Assembly (NCBI GenBank): GCA_046349395.1
Contig: JAXMCK010000003.1
Span: 124,001 to 188,000, forward strand
Reading direction: 5' to 3'
DNA: 64,000 bases
Source: JAXMCK01 sp046349395
GTDB taxonomy: Bacteria > Pseudomonadota > Alphaproteobacteria > Geminicoccales > Geminicoccaceae
Part shown: in pieces, positions 25,644-33,255 of the stretch
How positions within the stretch are numbered: position 1 is the first letter of the stretch
Layout of the letters: every line of letters starts with the position of its first letter
Notes under the pieces: model-generated
What the model saw: the letters and a program-made list of their open reading frames with translations, nothing else
Database searches by the model: none
Told to the model about the DNA's origin: nothing
Program-made: the position numbers and the translations under genes

Positions 25644-27053
25644 GTGGCAGCGGGTTTTCATCGATCGGCGTCGGTCGTGGATGCCGGGACGGGAGGACGG
25701 GGCGTTCCCCTGCTCCCCTGGCTCGCGGTCGGGACGGGGCTGCTGTCCGCCCTGGCGGCGGGCGTGGCGGCGACGCTGACGGCGGGGTTCGCCGAGCGGA
25801 TGACGCTGGCGCGCGACAACGAGACGGTCGCCCAGCTGCTCAACAGCATCGTCCATGTCGAGGACGCATCCACCTTCTTCCTGGGTCCGGGCGAGCCGTC
25901 GGCGTCGGCCGACATCGGCGAGTTGATCACCCATCTGGGCAACCTGCCGAACATGCTGCGCGCCAACGCCTATGGTCGCGACGGCACGGTGCGCTGGTCG
26001 AGCGATAAAGAGCTGATCGGCAAGCGGTTCGAGGACAATCCGGAGCTGGAGGCGGCCTTCCGCGGCGAGCCGGTGCTGCGCAGCGGGACGGTAGGGGCTG
26101 AAGGCGACAAGGAGGAGCACGAGGAGCTGGGCACCCCCGGCGACCGCTTCGTCGAGAACTACATCCCGATCCGGGGCGAGCGCCCGGGCGAGCCGCCGGT
26201 GGTGGGCGTGATCGAGCTCTACCGCACGCCACAGGGGCTGTTCGACAGCATTCGGGCGTCGACGATCCGGATCTGGATCGCAGCCGTGTCGTTCGCGGCC
26301 CTGGTCTACGCCGCGCTCGTGGTGCTGCTCTGGCGAGCGCAGTCGCTGGTACGCCGGCAGCAGGCGGCGCTCGTCAGTGCGGAGAAGCTGGCGATCGTCG
26401 GCGAGATGGCCTCGGCGGTGGCGCACGGGCTGCGCAACCCGCTGGCCTCGATCCGCTCCTCGGCGGAGCTGGGACTCGAGGTCGACGACGCGGCGACGAG
26501 CCGAGGGCTGCTGACCGAGATCGTGCAGCAGGCCGACCGGCTGGAGGGCTGGATCCGCCAGTACCTGACCTCGGTACGCAACGCGGACTCGGGCGAGGTG
26601 CGGACCGCGGATCCGGTTCAGGTGATCGCGGCGGCGGCCGACGCCTACCGCTCGCGGCTGGCCCGGCAGGGCGTGGATCTCGCGGTCGACCTGCCAGTGC
26701 ACCTGCCGCCCGTGGACGTGCCGGCGGTCATCCTGGCGCAGACGCTGAACGGCGTCCTGGCGAACGCGGCGGAAGCGCAGCCCGAGGGCGGGGCCGTGCG
26801 CGTCGCCGCACGGGATGACGGGGATCGTGTGCGTGTCCTGATCGAGGACCGAGGCCCAGGCTTGACGGAGGCGGAGGTGCGGCGCGCGTTCGAGCCCTTC
26901 ATCACCGGCAAGACGAGCGGGCTCGGACTCGGCCTGCCGCTGGCGCGCGAGATGCTGCAGCGGCATGGCGGGGACCTGTATATGCGGAGCGTGCCGGGGC
27001 GGGGGACGGTCGTGGAGCTGGAGCTGAGGACGGCACCGAGGGATGCGTCGTGA
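25644..27053 (+). CDS. two-component sensor histidine kinase (NtrB/ZraS-like)
   Basis: Membrane sensor kinase of 469 aa. One membrane helix (about residues 21-47) and a second (about 212-235) bracket a periplasmic sensor domain of about 165 residues rich in acidic residues (GAEGDKEEHEELGTPGD). The kinase core has the H-box VAHGLRNPLASIRSS with phospho-accepting His at residue 261, an N-box (NAAEAQPEGG) and ATP-lid motifs (EDRGPGLTEAEVRRAFEP, SGLGLGLPLA). Its stop overlaps the GTG start of the sigma-54 response regulator by 4 nt, so the pair is a dedicated system. Start GTG 25644 has only a weak, distant ribosome site. Signal unknown. Confidence 0.9.
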   Translation: MAAGFHRSASVVDAGTGGRGVPLLPWLAVGTGLLSALAAGVAATLTAGFAERMTLARDNETVAQLLNSIVHVEDASTFFLGPGEPSASADIGELITHLGNLPNMLRANAYGRDGTVRWSSDKELIGKRFEDNPELEAAFRGEPVLRSGTVGAEGDKEEHEELGTPGDRFVENYIPIRGERPGEPPVVGVIELYRTPQGLFDSIRASTIRIWIAAVSFAALVYAALVVLLWRAQSLVRRQQAALVSAEKLAIVGEMASAVAHGLRNPLASIRSSAELGLEVDDAATSRGLLTEIVQQADRLEGWIRQYLTSVRNADSGEVRTADPVQVIAAAADAYRSRLARQGVDLAVDLPVHLPPVDVPAVILAQTLNGVLANAAEAQPEGGAVRVAARDDGDRVRVLIEDRGPGLTEAEVRRAFEPFITGKTSGLGLGLPLAREMLQRHGGDLYMRSVPGRGTVVELELRTAPRDAS

Positions 27054-28432
27054 CGCCGTCGCTCCTGGTGGTCGACGACGAGGTCACGCTGGGCCGCAAC
27101 ATCCAGACTTACTTCGTCCGCCACGGCTATCGGGTGACGCACGCGACGACGGGGCAGGACGCCCTGCAGCGCCTGCGCAAGGTACCGTTCGACCTCGTGC
27201 TGCTGGACCTGCGTCTCCCGGACATGGACGGGGTCGAGCTGTTGGCCGAGGTGGGCCGGCTGGCACCGCGGGCCGGGGTGGTGATGCTGACCGCGCACGG
27301 CTCGGTGTCGACCGCGGTCGAGGCGATGCGCGGTGGGGCGCTCGACTATCTGGAGAAGCCGGTGGCACTCGCCGTGCTGAAGGAGAGGCTGGAGCGCCTG
27401 TGGGAGCGCGTCGGTGCGGCACCCGTTCCGGCCGCGGCGCGTGGGGTCGACACCATTCTCGGGCAATCGGCGCCCGTGGCCGAGTTGCGGCAGAAGATCC
27501 GTGCGTTGCTGGACATCGAGCGGCAGAGCGGCATTCCGGTGCCGGCCGTCCTGGTGATCGGCGAGACCGGGACCGGCAAGGAGCTGGTGGCGAAGGCGCT
27601 GCACGAAGATGGTGCGCGGGCGTCTGGCCCCTTCATCGAGCTGAACTGTTCGGCACTCCCGGCGCAACTCGTCGAGGACGAGCTGTTCGGGCACGAGCGC
27701 GGGGCCTTCACCGACGCCAAGGAGAAGAAGCTCGGGCTGGTCGAGGCGGCGGACGGCGGCACGCTCTTCCTCGACGAGATCGGCGACCTCGACCTGCAGG
27801 TGCAGGCGAAGCTTCTGAAGATCCTGGAGGACCGCAAGCTGCGGCGGCTGGGCTCCGTCGAGACGCGCGAGGTCGACACGCGGATCGTCGCCGCGACGCA
27901 TCGGCCGCTGGAGCAGATGGTAGCCGAGGGCGCCTTCCGGGCGGACCTCTTCTTCAGGCTGCGGGTGGTCGAGCTCGCCGTGCCGCCCTTACGCGAGCGT
28001 GCCGAGGACGTCCTGCTGCTGGCCCGCCATTTCCTTGTCGAGAGTTGCAACCGCTGGCGGCGCCCCGGGCTCGCCTTCGCGGTCGAGGCGGAGGCCGCCC
28101 TCGTCCGGCACGGCTGGCCGGGGAATGTGCGCGAGCTACGCAACGTCGTGGAGCAGGCGGTGCTGACCTGCGCGGCCGCACAGATCGACGCCGCCGCCCT
28201 ACGACTCAGCCGGTTGCCCGCCGCGGGCATGGTGGGGGCCGAGCGGCCCGAGGCGGCAAGCGGCGATCTCAGCATCGAGGCCTCGGAGCGGGGCCTTCTC
28301 AACGAGGCCTTATCCCGCTCGAAGGGCAATGTGACGGCGGCGGCGAAGCTGCTCGGCATCACGCGCGACACGCTGCGCTACCGGATGCAGAAGCACGGCT
28401 TCGGCCGCCGGGTGTCGATCGACGCCGAGTGA
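27050..28432 (+). CDS. NtrC-family sigma-54-dependent response regulator
   Basis: Response regulator of 460 aa with three domains. The receiver is about residues 3-120 (Asp53 in LVLLDLRLPD, Lys103 in YLEKPV). The AAA+ domain is about 137-370 (Walker A GETGTGKE, GGTLFLDEIGDLDLQ Walker B, HGWPGNVREL sensor II). A Fis-type HTH forms the C-terminus (GNVTAAAKLLGITRDTLRYRMQKHG). The sigma-54-contacting loop reads GAFTDA (residues 218-223) instead of the usual GAFTGA. It is phosphorylated by the overlapping kinase (inference). The adjacent convergent gene has a sigma-54 promoter and a tandem palindrome at enhancer distance, which makes that gene the obvious target. Confidence 0.94.
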   Translation: MTPSLLVVDDEVTLGRNIQTYFVRHGYRVTHATTGQDALQRLRKVPFDLVLLDLRLPDMDGVELLAEVGRLAPRAGVVMLTAHGSVSTAVEAMRGGALDYLEKPVALAVLKERLERLWERVGAAPVPAAARGVDTILGQSAPVAELRQKIRALLDIERQSGIPVPAVLVIGETGTGKELVAKALHEDGARASGPFIELNCSALPAQLVEDELFGHERGAFTDAKEKKLGLVEAADGGTLFLDEIGDLDLQVQAKLLKILEDRKLRRLGSVETREVDTRIVAATHRPLEQMVAEGAFRADLFFRLRVVELAVPPLRERAEDVLLLARHFLVESCNRWRRPGLAFAVEAEAALVRHGWPGNVRELRNVVEQAVLTCAAAQIDAAALRLSRLPAAGMVGAERPEAASGDLSIEASERGLLNEALSRSKGNVTAAAKLLGITRDTLRYRMQKHGFGRRVSIDAE

Positions 28433-28470
28433 GGCGGACGACGGCTGTTCGCCGCCCGCCGGCCTGGGCC

Positions 28471-28815
28471 TCAGGTGTGGTTCGGACCGTCGTCGCGGCC
28501 ACGACCGCGACGACGGTCGCCTGCATTGTGGTTAGCGGGATCGTCCGCACCGCGCCGGGCGAGTTGAACCGGTGCCGAACCGTTCTGCAGACCGGCATGA
28601 CCGCGCGCGTCGTCCTTGCCCCGGCCGCGCTTCCGGTCGCCGGCATTGTGGTTCGCCGGGTCGTCCGCACCCTTGCGGGCCATGAGGAGACCGCCATCCT
28701 GCTTCAGGGTGGCTGAAGCGCTGCTGGTGCGCGGGGCGTAGGCGGAAGCCTGCTGGACGGGAGCGGCCAGGACGAAGAGGCCGGCGAGGATCGCGGCGGC
28801 GGGGATCAGGCGCAT
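28471..28815 (-). CDS. small exported protein with two internal repeats, predicted sigma-54 target
   Basis: Unrecognised 114-aa protein. Residues 1-26 form a Sec signal peptide (MRLIPAAAILAGLFVLAAP, then QQASA). The mature part contains one motif twice: ARKGADDPANHNAGDRKRGR and ARRGADDPANHNAGDRRRGR, each followed by a G-K/R-D-D stretch. It is very basic and hydrophilic, with no Cys. ATG 28815 is preferred, as CGGAG lies 8 nt upstream; ATG 28836 would add seven residues without a ribosome site. It lies convergent to the NtrC-type regulator, 38 bp away, and is preceded by a sigma-54 promoter. It might bind anions, metals or the cell surface; no function can be assigned. Confidence 0.75.
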   Translation of the reverse strand: MRLIPAAAILAGLFVLAAPVQQASAYAPRTSSASATLKQDGGLLMARKGADDPANHNAGDRKRGRGKDDARGHAGLQNGSAPVQLARRGADDPANHNAGDRRRGRGRDDGPNHT

Positions 28816-28860
28816 CTTGTGACTCCGAGCTTTCATCAGTGGGCTGACCGGCGCCCACGT

Positions 28861-28877
28861 TGCAGCCGACGTGCCAG
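28861..28877 (-). promoter_or_regulatory. sigma-54 (-24/-12) promoter of the small repeat protein gene
   Basis: Read on the minus strand this is CTGGCACGTCGGCTGCA. It matches the sigma-54 consensus YTGGCACGNNNNTTGCW with one mismatch (C for the first T of TTGC) and has the required GG-N10-GC spacing. Transcription would start near 28850, about 35 nt before ATG 28815. An A/T-rich patch (28890-28920) separates it from the upstream palindromes, where DNA bending would be expected. Confidence 0.8.
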
Positions 28878-28958
28878 CCCATAGCTCTTGGAAAACATGA
28901 TTTATAACAATCGCTTAGACGACTCGTGCACGAAGCGGACTTTGGCCGATCGGCGGAC

Positions 28959-28996
28959 GTGGGTGATTTCACCCACCCGATTGGGGGATCACCCAC
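28959..28996. promoter_or_regulatory. tandem palindromic upstream activating sequence (candidate response-regulator sites)
   Basis: Site 1 is GTGGGTGATTTCACCCAC (28959-28976), perfect 8-bp arms around TT. Site 2 is TTGGGGGA followed directly by TCACCCAC (28981-28996), with 6 of 8 left-arm bases preserved. Their centres (28967.5 and 28988.5) are 21 bp apart, two helical turns. They lie about 118 and 139 bp upstream of the inferred sigma-54 start site, the usual place for NtrC-type enhancer binding. They are also 80-110 bp upstream of the plus-strand zinc-finger gene. Confidence 0.65.
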
Positions 28997-29072
28997 ACCC
29001 ACAAGAGAAGGCTGCCACCGCTGGACCGATGAGCCGTTTCACACGGCACATGGACCAGCGGAGCGGCACGTC

Positions 29073-29252
29073 ATGACGAAGTCGAACGAAACCACCAACA
29101 TGGACCCACAGAGCGACGAGGCGGTTCCCGGGACGGCGGGGACGGGGGAGAATACCTGTCGGGTCTGTGGCGGGACGGGGCGGAGCAACGGCGAGACCTG
29201 TCCGGCCTGTGGCGGAACGGGTGTCATGGTCGAGGGCATCGGCGGAGCCTGA
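29073..29252 (+). CDS. small DnaJ-type zinc-finger protein (59 aa)
   Basis: Tiny protein with two CxxCxGxG repeats, CRVCGGTG and CPACGGTG, separated by six residues. This is the half-cluster arrangement of one DnaJ cysteine-rich zinc site, preceded by an acidic/Thr-rich tail of about 27 residues. It has no J-domain. ATG 29073 is chosen because GGAGCGG lies at normal spacing; the longer open frame from 28926 runs through the palindromic regulatory region. It is followed 11 bp later by a VOC-family gene, so the two probably form an operon. It may act as a zinc-binding scaffold or chaperone cofactor; the exact role is unknown. Confidence 0.7.
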   Translation: MTKSNETTNMDPQSDEAVPGTAGTGENTCRVCGGTGRSNGETCPACGGTGVMVEGIGGA

Positions 29253-29263
29253 AGGAGCGGGGA

Positions 29264-29638
29264 ATGCACAAGAGCTGTCTGGGTGCGGTGATCATCGACT
29301 GCCGCACGGACGACATCGAGGCGGCGGCGGCGTTCTGGGGGGCGGCGTTCGGCTATGCGACGCAGCCGACCGAAGATCCGAACTACATCGACCTCGATGT
29401 GCCGATGGGGCTGCCGAAGGTGGTCGTGCAGAAGGTGACGCACGAGAGCCGGGTGCATCTCGACGTCGAGACGGACGACATCGAGGCCGAGGTGGCGCGG
29501 CTGGAGAAGCTGGGGGCGAAGCGGGTCGGGGACGTGAAGCGCTGGGTGGTGATGGAGGCCCCCACCGGTCAGCGCTTCTGCGTCGTGCGCCCGCAGCGCT
29601 CCGATTTCCAGGAGCGCGCGTCGGTGCGGGAGGGCTGA
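29264..29638 (+). CDS. VOC-family (glyoxalase/dioxygenase fold) protein
   Basis: Protein of 124 aa with the paired beta-alpha-beta-beta-beta modules of the vicinal-oxygen-chelate fold: VIIDCRTDDIEAAAAFWGAAFG at the start, HLDVETDDIEAEVARLEKLGAKR in the middle, and MEAPTGQRFCVVRPQ at the end. It resembles short glyoxalase-like proteins annotated as VOC family. Metal-ligand positions are only partly evident (His63 area and the C-terminal strand), so catalytic activity is uncertain. GGAGCGGGGA just before ATG 29264 is a good ribosome site. Convergent with the COQ9 gene, 7 bp apart. Confidence 0.85.
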   Translation: MHKSCLGAVIIDCRTDDIEAAAAFWGAAFGYATQPTEDPNYIDLDVPMGLPKVVVQKVTHESRVHLDVETDDIEAEVARLEKLGAKRVGDVKRWVVMEAPTGQRFCVVRPQRSDFQERASVREG

Positions 29639-29645
29639 GCGGGCC

Positions 29646-30296
29646 TCAGGCCGGCTTGCGGACGAAGCCCATGCCGGGGAGGCCGGAGATCGCGTTGGTG
29701 ACCTGACTGCCGGCTTTACCGAGACGCAACGCGTCGTCGATGCGGCGGTCGAGGAAGGCCCAGCTGTCGGCGAAGCCGTCGGACTGGTCTTCCAGCCAGT
29801 AGAGGAAGGTCGAGAGAAGCACCCCGGCGAGGAGGCCGCGGCGGGTGAAGTAGGAGATGCCCTCCTCGCGCCCGGCGGTGATGCCGGCGGCCTGCCAGAT
29901 ACGGTCGACGGTCGTCCACAGAGAGCGGCCGGCCTGGGCGACATTCTGCGGCAGGATCTGGGCCAGCGCGGCGCGGCGCAGCGATTCGCGGTAGGGCGAC
30001 AGGATTTCGAGCCGGGTGCGGACGAGCCAGGCGATGCGGCGGCGGATCGAGAGGCGGGCGAGGTCTTCTTTCGCCGCGGCCTCCAGCATGTTGCGGTCGG
30101 TCCAGTCGTCGAGCCAGACGACGAGACTGTCGCCGCCCTGCGGGAAGAGGCGCCGCGCGGTGGCGGCGTCGACGCCGATGTCGGAGGCGGCGTTGATCAG
30201 CGTCCGCCGGCTCCAGCCGTCGAAGGCGGCGTGCATCAGCGCCGATTCCAGCAGCTGGTCCTTCTGCGCCCGGCGCGCGGCGACGGCGTCGCTCAT
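29646..30296 (-). CDS. COQ9 family protein (ubiquinone biosynthesis)
   Basis: Protein of 216 aa of the COQ9 family. It has an N-terminal TetR-like three-helix region (LLESALMHAAFDGWSRRTLINAASDIGVD) followed by the lipid-binding COQ9 domain ending in FLYWLEDQSDGFADSWAFLDRRIDDAL, the conserved C-terminal signature. In mitochondria COQ9 presents ubiquinone intermediates to the hydroxylase Coq7; in alphaproteobacteria a similar role is assumed. Its ATG overlaps the stop of the deformylase gene by 4 nt (ATGA), and it sits near rpsU, a neighbour seen often in this class. Confidence 0.92.
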   Translation of the reverse strand: MSDAVAARRAQKDQLLESALMHAAFDGWSRRTLINAASDIGVDAATARRLFPQGGDSLVVWLDDWTDRNMLEAAAKEDLARLSIRRRIAWLVRTRLEILSPYRESLRRAALAQILPQNVAQAGRSLWTTVDRIWQAAGITAGREEGISYFTRRGLLAGVLLSTFLYWLEDQSDGFADSWAFLDRRIDDALRLGKAGSQVTNAISGLPGMGFVRKPA

Positions 30297-30832
30297 GCGT
30301 CTCCTCCTGCTTCGATCCAGGTTCTCAGATGGGGCATCTCGGCGAGGAAAGCGAGGTGCCGCGGGTCGTCGAGGCGCATCGTGTAGAGCACGCCGTCGAG
30401 ATGGTCGACCTCGTGCTGGAGGACGCGGGCGAAGAGGCCCTGGGCCTCGCCCTCGATCGGCCGGCCGGTGCGGTCGAGGGCGCGCCAGCCGACCCGCTTC
30501 CAGCGCGGGACGAGGCCGCGCAGGTCGGGGATGGAGAGGCAGCCCTCCCAGCCGGGCTCGATCTCCTCGCCGAGCGGGGTCAGCTCGGGATTGATGAGGA
30601 CGCGGACGGGAGCCTCGTGCTTGGCGTCGCGGTCGACGAGGTCCATGGCCAGCACGAGGCGGGTCGAGGCGTAGACCTGGGGGGCGGCGAGGCCGATGCC
30701 GTCGGCGTCGCGCATCGTCTCCAGCATGTCCTCGATCAGCGCCTGCAAAGCGGGATCGGTCGGGTCCGCGACGGGCGGGGCCTCGGTCAGCAGGACGGGC
30801 TCGCCCATCCGGGCGATCTTGCGGAGCGTCAT
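30293..30832 (-). CDS. def: peptide deformylase
   Basis: Metalloenzyme removing the formyl group from the N-terminal Met of new proteins. It is 179 aa and holds all three family motifs: GIGLAAPQV (about residues 46-54), EGCLSIP with the metal-binding Cys, and QHEVDHLDG with the HExxH metal site. First gene of a two-gene unit with the COQ9 gene, overlapping it by 4 nt. Alphaproteobacteria often have more than one deformylase, and the housekeeping copy next to fmt is not in this window, so this may be an accessory copy. Confidence 0.93.
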   Translation of the reverse strand: MTLRKIARMGEPVLLTEAPPVADPTDPALQALIEDMLETMRDADGIGLAAPQVYASTRLVLAMDLVDRDAKHEAPVRVLINPELTPLGEEIEPGWEGCLSIPDLRGLVPRWKRVGWRALDRTGRPIEGEAQGLFARVLQHEVDHLDGVLYTMRLDDPRHLAFLAEMPHLRTWIEAGGDA

Positions 30833-30973
30833 GGACGACCGATGTAGAGATGTGCCCCGGTGCTGGAAAGCGGTGCCGGGGCTGGCCAGCCGCCGAGCAC
30901 GGTGCTATAGGCGCCCCAACCCTCGCAGGAGGGAACCCTTTCTGTCGCCCCGAAAACCGGGGCCAACCCGGGA

Positions 30974-31189
30974 GTGAAGGTCATCGTCGAGGTTCAGGTT
31001 CGCGACAACAATGTCGATCAGGCACTGCGCGCGCTGAAGAAGAAGATGCAGCGTGAGGGTCTCTACCGAGAGATGCGCATGCGCCGCCACTACGAGAAGC
31101 CCTCGGAGAAGCGGGCGCGCGAGAAGGCCGAGGCGGTGCGCCGCTTCCGCAAGCTGCTGCGCAAGCGGGCCGAGCGCGACGAGCTCTGA
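30974..31189 (+). CDS. rpsU: 30S ribosomal protein S21
   Basis: Small basic ribosomal protein of 71 aa that helps the 30S subunit engage mRNA. The sequence shows the family pattern: VIVEVQVRDNNVDQALRALK at the start, REGLYREMRMRRHYEKPSEK in the middle and a basic helical tail (RFRKLLRKRAERDEL). The start is GTG 30974. Followed 27 bp downstream by a clear intrinsic terminator, so it is likely transcribed alone. Confidence 0.95.
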   Translation: MKVIVEVQVRDNNVDQALRALKKKMQREGLYREMRMRRHYEKPSEKRAREKAEAVRRFRKLLRKRAERDEL

Positions 31190-31216
31190 GCTCGTTTGAG
31201 CCGCCGACCCAGATGC

Positions 31217-31249
31217 AACGCCGCGGTCCACCCGCGGCGTTCTGCTTTT
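31217..31249 (+). terminator. intrinsic terminator of rpsU
   Basis: Stem AACGCCGCGG / CCGCGGCGTT (10 bp, perfect) with loop TCCAC, followed by CTGCTTTTC. It lies just after the rpsU stop and before the DUF29 gene. Confidence 0.8.
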
Positions 31250-31297
31250 CAGGGGTCGGTCTTGCGCGGACGGGCCCCGAGTGATCATCTAGACGGC

Positions 31298-31804
31298 ATG
31301 GCGACGCAATCTCCGAGCCGGCCGCAATACGCCGACGACTTCTACCTTTGGGCCCTGGATCAGGCCGAGCGCCTCAGGGAGATGGCCGCACTGCGCCGTA
31401 ACGAGCCCCTCGACTGGGAAGATCTGGCCGAGGAGGTGGAGGAATTGGCGCGAAGCGACCGGCGGGCCTGCGAGAGCCACATCGAGCAGATCATCGCGCA
31501 TCTGCTGAAGCTGGAGTTCTCGACCGCCACCACGTCTCGCGGTCACTGGGCCGTTGAGGTCACTCAGCTGCGGCTCGATCTGGAGAAGATCTTCACGCCC
31601 AGCCTGAGGCGACTGGTGAAGCAGGGTATGCCGCAGAGATGGCGCGGCGGTAGGCGTCTGGCCCAGGTGAGCGCGCAGCTACACGAGCCGGAGATGGAGC
31701 GGCGCTTGCCGGCCGATTGTCCCTACAGCTTCGAGCAGGTGCTGGGGGCCGACGACTGGTTGCCCGAGCCGTCGGCCGCGCAGAGCGTCACTCGACCGCT
31801 TTGA
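31298..31804 (+). CDS. DUF29 family protein
   Basis: Protein of 168 aa of the DUF29 family, widespread in cyanobacteria and alphaproteobacteria and of unknown function. Typical pieces are YADDFYLWALDQAERLRE, LDWEDLAEEVEELARSDRRACESH, IIAHLLKLEF and the C-terminal LPADCPYSFEQVLGADDWLP. It is soluble and alpha-helical. ATG 31298 is used; the open frame from 31196 contains the rpsU terminator, so the longer reading is not credible. Its last 17 bp overlap the end of the convergent pntB gene. Confidence 0.85.
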   Translation: MATQSPSRPQYADDFYLWALDQAERLREMAALRRNEPLDWEDLAEEVEELARSDRRACESHIEQIIAHLLKLEFSTATTSRGHWAVEVTQLRLDLEKIFTPSLRRLVKQGMPQRWRGGRRLAQVSAQLHEPEMERRLPADCPYSFEQVLGADDWLPEPSAAQSVTRPL

Positions 31805-33248
31805 CCACCTCTTCGGTGACCTTCTTGGCGTCGCCGAAGAGCATCATCGTGTTGTCCTGGAAGAACAACGGGTTGTCGATGCCGGCATAGCCCGGGGCCA
31901 TCGACCGCTTGATGAAGAAGACGGCCTTGGCCCGGTCCACGTCGAGCACCGGCATGCCGAAGATCGGCGAGCTGGAGTCGGTCTTCGCTGCCGGGTTCGT
32001 GATGTCGTTGGCACCGATCACGTAGGCGACGTCGGCTTGGCCGAACTCGCTGTTGATCTCCTCCATCTCGTGCACGACGTCGTAGGGGATGTTCGCCTCG
32101 GCCAGCAGCACGTTCATGTGCCCGGGCATGCGGCCCGCGACCGGGTGGATGGCGAACTTCACCTCGACACCCTTCTTGGTCAGCTTGTCGTAAAGCTCGC
32201 GCACCGCGTGCTGGGCCTGGCCGACGGCCATGCCGTAGCCCGGCACGATGATGACCTTCTGCGCGTTCTCCATGATGTAGGCGGCGTCCTCGGGCGAGCC
32301 CGACTTCGCGGTCCGGTCCTCGATCGCCCCGGGACCAGCGGCACCCGTCTCGCCGAAGCCGCCCAGGATCACGGAGATGAACGAGCGGTTCATCGCCTTG
32401 CACATGATGTAGCTGAGGATGGCACCCGAGCTGCCGACGAGGGCACCCGTGATGATCAGCATCGGGTTCGAGAGCGTGAAGCCGATGCCGGCGGCCGCCC
32501 AGCCCGAGTAGCTGTTCAGCATCGAGACGACGACGGGCATGTCCGCCCCGCCGATCGGGATGATGAGCAGGAAGCCGATGGCGAAGGCGAGCAGCGTCAT
32601 GATGAGGAAGATGCTGCCGCTGGCCGAGGCGATGAACCAGACCAGCAGAAGCAGGATGACGGCTGCGATCGCAATGTTGATGACGTGACGGCCGGGCAGC
32701 ATGATCGGCCGCGAGGACATCGCGGTGTCGACCAGCGGCTTGATGAAGCCCGGGATCCACTTCTCGACATTGGGCGGGAACTTCGCCTGCAGCTTGCCGA
32801 AGGCGATCAGCGAGCCCGAGAAGGTGATCGCACCGATGATGGTGCCGAGGCCCATCTCCAGCAGCGACAGGCCCTTGATGCTGCCTTCGGGGGTGGTGAT
32901 GTTGAAGGCTTCGGGGCTGAGGAACGCGCCGGCGGCGACGCAGACGGCGGCCAGACCGACGAGGCTGTGGAACGCGGCGACGAGCTGCGGCATCGCCGTC
33001 ATCTCGATCCGCTGCGCGATGACGTAGCCGATGGCGCCGCCGATCGCGATCGCCAGGATGATGGCGCCGATCGAGAGCACCGATGCGCCGTGCAGGGCCA
33101 GCAGCGTGACCACCACGGCGATCGCCATGCCGATCATGCCGTTGCGGTTGCCGGCCCGCGATGAGGCGGGCGAAGACAGACCGCGCAGGGCCAGGATGAA
33201 GCAGACGGCGGCGACGATGTAGCCGAGCGCCGCGAGATTGGGGCTCAT
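31788..33248 (-). CDS. pntB: NAD(P) transhydrogenase subunit beta
   Basis: Beta subunit (486 aa) of the proton-translocating transhydrogenase, which uses the proton gradient to reduce NADP+ with NADH. About eight to nine membrane helices occupy the first 290 residues (domain II). The C-terminal NADP(H)-binding domain III has VIIVPGYGMAVGQAQHAV, VKFAIHPVAGRMPGHMNVLLAEA and GANDITNPAA. Last gene of pntAA-pntAB-pntB, 7 bp after pntAB. Convergent overlap of 17 bp with the DUF29 gene. Confidence 0.96.
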   Translation of the reverse strand: MSPNLAALGYIVAAVCFILALRGLSSPASSRAGNRNGMIGMAIAVVVTLLALHGASVLSIGAIILAIAIGGAIGYVIAQRIEMTAMPQLVAAFHSLVGLAAVCVAAGAFLSPEAFNITTPEGSIKGLSLLEMGLGTIIGAITFSGSLIAFGKLQAKFPPNVEKWIPGFIKPLVDTAMSSRPIMLPGRHVINIAIAAVILLLLVWFIASASGSIFLIMTLLAFAIGFLLIIPIGGADMPVVVSMLNSYSGWAAAGIGFTLSNPMLIITGALVGSSGAILSYIMCKAMNRSFISVILGGFGETGAAGPGAIEDRTAKSGSPEDAAYIMENAQKVIIVPGYGMAVGQAQHAVRELYDKLTKKGVEVKFAIHPVAGRMPGHMNVLLAEANIPYDVVHEMEEINSEFGQADVAYVIGANDITNPAAKTDSSSPIFGMPVLDVDRAKAVFFIKRSMAPGYAGIDNPLFFQDNTMMLFGDAKKVTEEVVKAVE

Positions 33249-33255
33249 GGAGGCG

